Source: Nitrospira sp. (lineage in GTDB: Bacteria > Nitrospirota > Nitrospiria > Nitrospirales > Nitrospiraceae). Taken from it: a DNA stretch of 64,000 nucleotides. The position numbers and the translations under genes were made by a program. Under the pieces are notes generated by a model that was not told where the DNA came from, searched no databases, and saw nothing but the letters and a program-made list of their open reading frames with translations. The DNA lies in assembly GCA_009594865.1 (NCBI GenBank), contig VOPT01000005.1:1-64000 (forward strand). The letters run 5' to 3'. Shown in pieces: positions 62,031 to 64,000 of the stretch. The number at the start of each line of letters is the position of its first letter. Position 1 is the stretch's first letter.

Positions 62031-62126
62031 ATGTCGCGCATTTCCTGGTGGATGATCGGGGCCTTGCTGCTTGGGACGGGCGTCGCACTGTACCTGATTT
62101 TCTTCTGTCCCGCGGAATGCCATTGA
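62031..62126 (+). CDS. 31-residue single-helix membrane peptide
   Basis: The frame opens at the ATG at 62031 (AAAGGAACG site seven bases before it) and stops at the TGA at 62124-62126. The product (MSRISWWMIGALLLGTGVA ... FFCPAECH) is one membrane helix with a short Cys/His end. It precedes the hydrolase gene by 30 bases. Function unknown; the Cys and His end could bind metal. Confidence 0.55.
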   Translation: MSRISWWMIGALLLGTGVALYLIFFCPAECH

Positions 62127-62156
62127 ACCTCCCCTAACCGATGTCCTTCGACACGT

Positions 62157-62831
62157 ATGAGGATGGAGAACCTTTCTCAGATCAGCATCGTGGGGGACGG
62201 GGTCGCACTCGACGGAATCCTCGGACTTCCTGAACGGCCGAAGGGAGTCATTGCCTTTGCCCACGGCAGCGGCAGCGGCCGCTTCAGCCCGCGTAACCAG
62301 TTCGTCGCCCGCGTCCTGGAAGGAGGCGGATTTGCCACTCTGCTCCTGGATCTTCTGACCCCCGACGAAGCGGACGACCGGAGCAAGGTCTTCGACATCG
62401 ATCTCTTGGCGGATCGCTTGCTGCTTGCACAACAGTGGCTACAGACCCATGCCCACACCAAACACCTTCGCGCAGGATATTTCGGCGCCAGCACGGGAGC
62501 CGGGGCTGCCTTGCAAGCGGCCGCTCGCGAGCCTGACGCGGTTGGTGCTGTCGTCTCGCGCGGTGGCCGTCCCGATCTTGCCGGGCCCTACCTCAGTCGC
62601 GTCACGGCGCCGACATTGTTGCTTGTCGGGAGCGAGGACGGCCCGGTGATCGGCATGAACGAAGAAGCCCTCGCGAAACTTACCTGCCCGAAACGGTTGA
62701 TGATTATCCCGGGCGCCACGCATCTCTTCGAAGAACCGGGCACGCTCGAGCAAGTCGCCCAAGCGGCGCTTCAGTGGTTTCGCCGTTATCTCCATCCGGC
62801 ACCGCACCAAGCAAAGGAGTCCCTGCAATGA
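62157..62831 (+). CDS. Dienelactone-hydrolase-like alpha/beta hydrolase
   Basis: A 224-residue enzyme. The nucleophile elbow is in YFGASTGAGAALQ (Ser), the acid is in LLVGSEDGPV (Asp) and the His is in PGATHLFEEP. AHGSGSGRFSPRNQFVARVL is an oxyanion-loop pattern seen in this group. Its stop overlaps the start of the next UspA gene by four bases. Substrate unknown. Confidence 0.82.
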   Translation: MRMENLSQISIVGDGVALDGILGLPERPKGVIAFAHGSGSGRFSPRNQFVARVLEGGGFATLLLDLLTPDEADDRSKVFDIDLLADRLLLAQQWLQTHAHTKHLRAGYFGASTGAGAALQAAAREPDAVGAVVSRGGRPDLAGPYLSRVTAPTLLLVGSEDGPVIGMNEEALAKLTCPKRLMIIPGATHLFEEPGTLEQVAQAALQWFRRYLHPAPHQAKESLQ

Positions 62832-63691
62832 ATACGCTCCTCGCAGTCGATGGATCCGACCATTCCTATGAAGCTGTGCGAGCGCTGAAGTATCTGCGCC
62901 GTGCGGACCAGCTCACGCTTCTCCACGTCGTTGATGCCCCGCGTCCGGCATACCCGATGATGGTGCCGGAAGTGGCACAGGAACTCTATGCACAATTGGA
63001 ACGCAGCATGAAAGAAGACGGCGAAGAGTTGTTGACGCGCATTCAGTCGCTCCTCCCTCTTCACAGCGGGCCGGTCACCAAACTGCTGCACGTGGGGTCA
63101 CCGGCGGAGCATATCGTGGCGGCGGCTCAATCCTGCCATGCGGATTTGATTGTCATGGGGGCCAGGGGTATGGGGCCGGTGAAGGAACGGCTGCTCGGCA
63201 GCGTCTCCCACCGCGTGTTGAGTATGGCCCCTTGCGCAAAATTCGTTCTTCACGGCTCGTTGCGTCAGTTGAAACACATCCTCCTGCCGCTGCAGGGGCC
63301 GTCCGACGCCGAGGCGGCGTTGCGGTTTCTCGCCCAAAAGCCCTTTCAGGAGCCGGTAAACGTGAGCGTCCTGACCGTGCTTCCCCCCACCCGTCCACCC
63401 TGGCCGGTGGACGATTCAGCGGCCGAAAAATTGGAGGCGCAAGCGCTTCGTCACGCCAAGGACTTTGTGGAAGATGTCGCGGCCACCCTTCGCACGCAGG
63501 GTTATACGACCCGCAGTGCGAGCGTGCTGGGCACGCCGCTCACGATGATTCTCCATGAAGCGGAAAAGTTGGGCGTGGATCTGATCATGGTCGGCTCACG
63601 CGCCAGGCACGGCGTCACACGGTTCGTCCTGGGAAGCGTCTCCCATGCCGTACTTCATCGCGCGCCCTGTCAGGTGCTGGTGTTTGAGTGA
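62828..63691 (+). CDS. Tandem UspA-domain universal stress protein
   Basis: A 287-residue protein with two UspA domains. LLAVDGSDHSYEAVRALKYL starts the first, and VMGARGMGPVKERLLGSVSH and MVGSRARHGVTRFVLGSVSH are the ATP-binding segments. The ATG at 62828 (MNTLLAVDGSD) couples to the hydrolase stop; the frame extends to 62774 inside that gene. Confidence 0.9.
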   Translation: MNTLLAVDGSDHSYEAVRALKYLRRADQLTLLHVVDAPRPAYPMMVPEVAQELYAQLERSMKEDGEELLTRIQSLLPLHSGPVTKLLHVGSPAEHIVAAAQSCHADLIVMGARGMGPVKERLLGSVSHRVLSMAPCAKFVLHGSLRQLKHILLPLQGPSDAEAALRFLAQKPFQEPVNVSVLTVLPPTRPPWPVDDSAAEKLEAQALRHAKDFVEDVAATLRTQGYTTRSASVLGTPLTMILHEAEKLGVDLIMVGSRARHGVTRFVLGSVSHAVLHRAPCQVLVFE

Positions 63692-63721
63692 AGAGAGGAA
63701 CGCGACGAGAAGTGTAGTGCA

Positions 63722-63851
63722 CCCCAGGTTGTTCAGAAAGGTCGTCCAGCAAGGCCGCAGGGTGAAGGACGACTGAGGCGTACCTTCGGGGTACGTCGCA
63801 GGGAGACCTGCGACCGAGAACGCCGCTGGTGGCCTTTCGGAATAACCTGGG
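63722..63851. repeat. Dispersed palindromic repeat, copy 2
   Basis: Same element as near 52.4 kb. CCCAGGTTGTTCAGAAAGG pairs with CCTTTCGGAATAACCTGGG, and the centre forms CGTACC-TTCGG-GGTACG. The shared core CCAGCAAGGCCGCAG and GAGAACGCCGCTGG is intact. It lies between convergent genes: the UspA gene and the partial gene at the window end, whose stop codon touches the right arm. Confidence 0.85.
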
Positions 63852-64000
63852 CTAGCAGGGTTGGCCGTTGAACAGACAGGGCTTATACCGTGCAATGTCG
63901 AACTCGACGCCTTCCTGGTAGACCTGCTCGTTCCCGTTCACCCCGTCCTGATCCGGGTCGTTGAACATCGTGTGGTTCCACCAATAGAACAACGGGTATT
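63852..64000 (-). CDS. Partial gene, C-terminal 48 residues only
   Basis: Reading from the window edge gives YPLFYWWNHTMFNDPDQDGVNGNEQVYQEG ... FDIARYKPCLFNGQPC and a TAG stop. DPDQDGVNGNE resembles a calcium-binding DxDxDG loop. Aromatic-rich and with two Cys, it looks like the end of an exported protein. Family not recognised. Confidence 0.6.
   Translation of the reverse strand, partial: YPLFYWWNHTMFNDPDQDGVNGNEQVYQEGVEFDIARYKPCLFNGQPC

Overview
The window reads as one contiguous chromosomal piece of a GC-rich, diderm chemolithoautotroph, most likely a Nitrospira. That assignment is an inference from gene content: a dense set of lipobox proteins together with Lnt and Lol machinery, an archaeal-type class V fructose-bisphosphatase, a homospermidine pathway, a long B12-dependent ribonucleotide reductase, an NAD-type formate dehydrogenase with a formate/nitrite channel, several UspA proteins, and a dispersed palindromic repeat that I associate with Nitrospira genomes. 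No rRNA, tRNA, CRISPR array or phage module was seen.

Layout. 0-6.5 kb: a frameshifted 2-oxoglutarate oxygenase, three tandem paralogous lipoproteins, a BamE-like lipoprotein, then an FMN-barrel protein, VanZ, PilZ, a 40-residue membrane peptide and a two-helix membrane protein. 6.6-14.9 kb (+): lnt, prfB with its programmed +1 frameshift, lysS, lolC/E, lolD, a TraF-like outer-membrane protein and a DUF799 lipoprotein. 14.9-24.2 kb (-): a GAF protein and a complete tryptophan operon (trpE-G-D-C-[lipoprotein]-F-B-A) led by a LysM lipoprotein gene, with a sigma70-type promoter in front. 24.3-33.3 kb: a MoxR-type AAA ATPase translationally coupled to a large unknown partner, ligA, a CorC/HlyC protein, rlpA, an ACT protein, a frameshifted cupin and the class V FBPase.

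33.5-38.6 kb is the accessory part: an IS256-family element with visible inverted repeats, an AT-richer stretch without genes, an IS1182-type transposase whose right end was replaced by an IS481-type element, and a possible group II intron fragment. 38.6-49.6 kb holds a PilZ protein, a decarboxylase plus homospermidine synthase pair, a CYTH-CHAD protein, a secreted 5'-nucleotidase and nrdJ behind two well-formed NrdR boxes.

49.6-64 kb: small membrane proteins, an AmpG-like permease, and a formate module (fdsG-fdsB-fdsA-focA, all on the minus strand). Next to it are an unknown 451-residue protein, a DUF2934 protein, three UspA-type proteins, a cupredoxin and an alpha/beta hydrolase, which look like a stress or respiratory-stasis cluster. 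Two copies of a palindromic dispersed repeat (near 52.4 and 63.8 kb) and four copies of a different degenerate spacer repeat inside operons are among the most unusual features.
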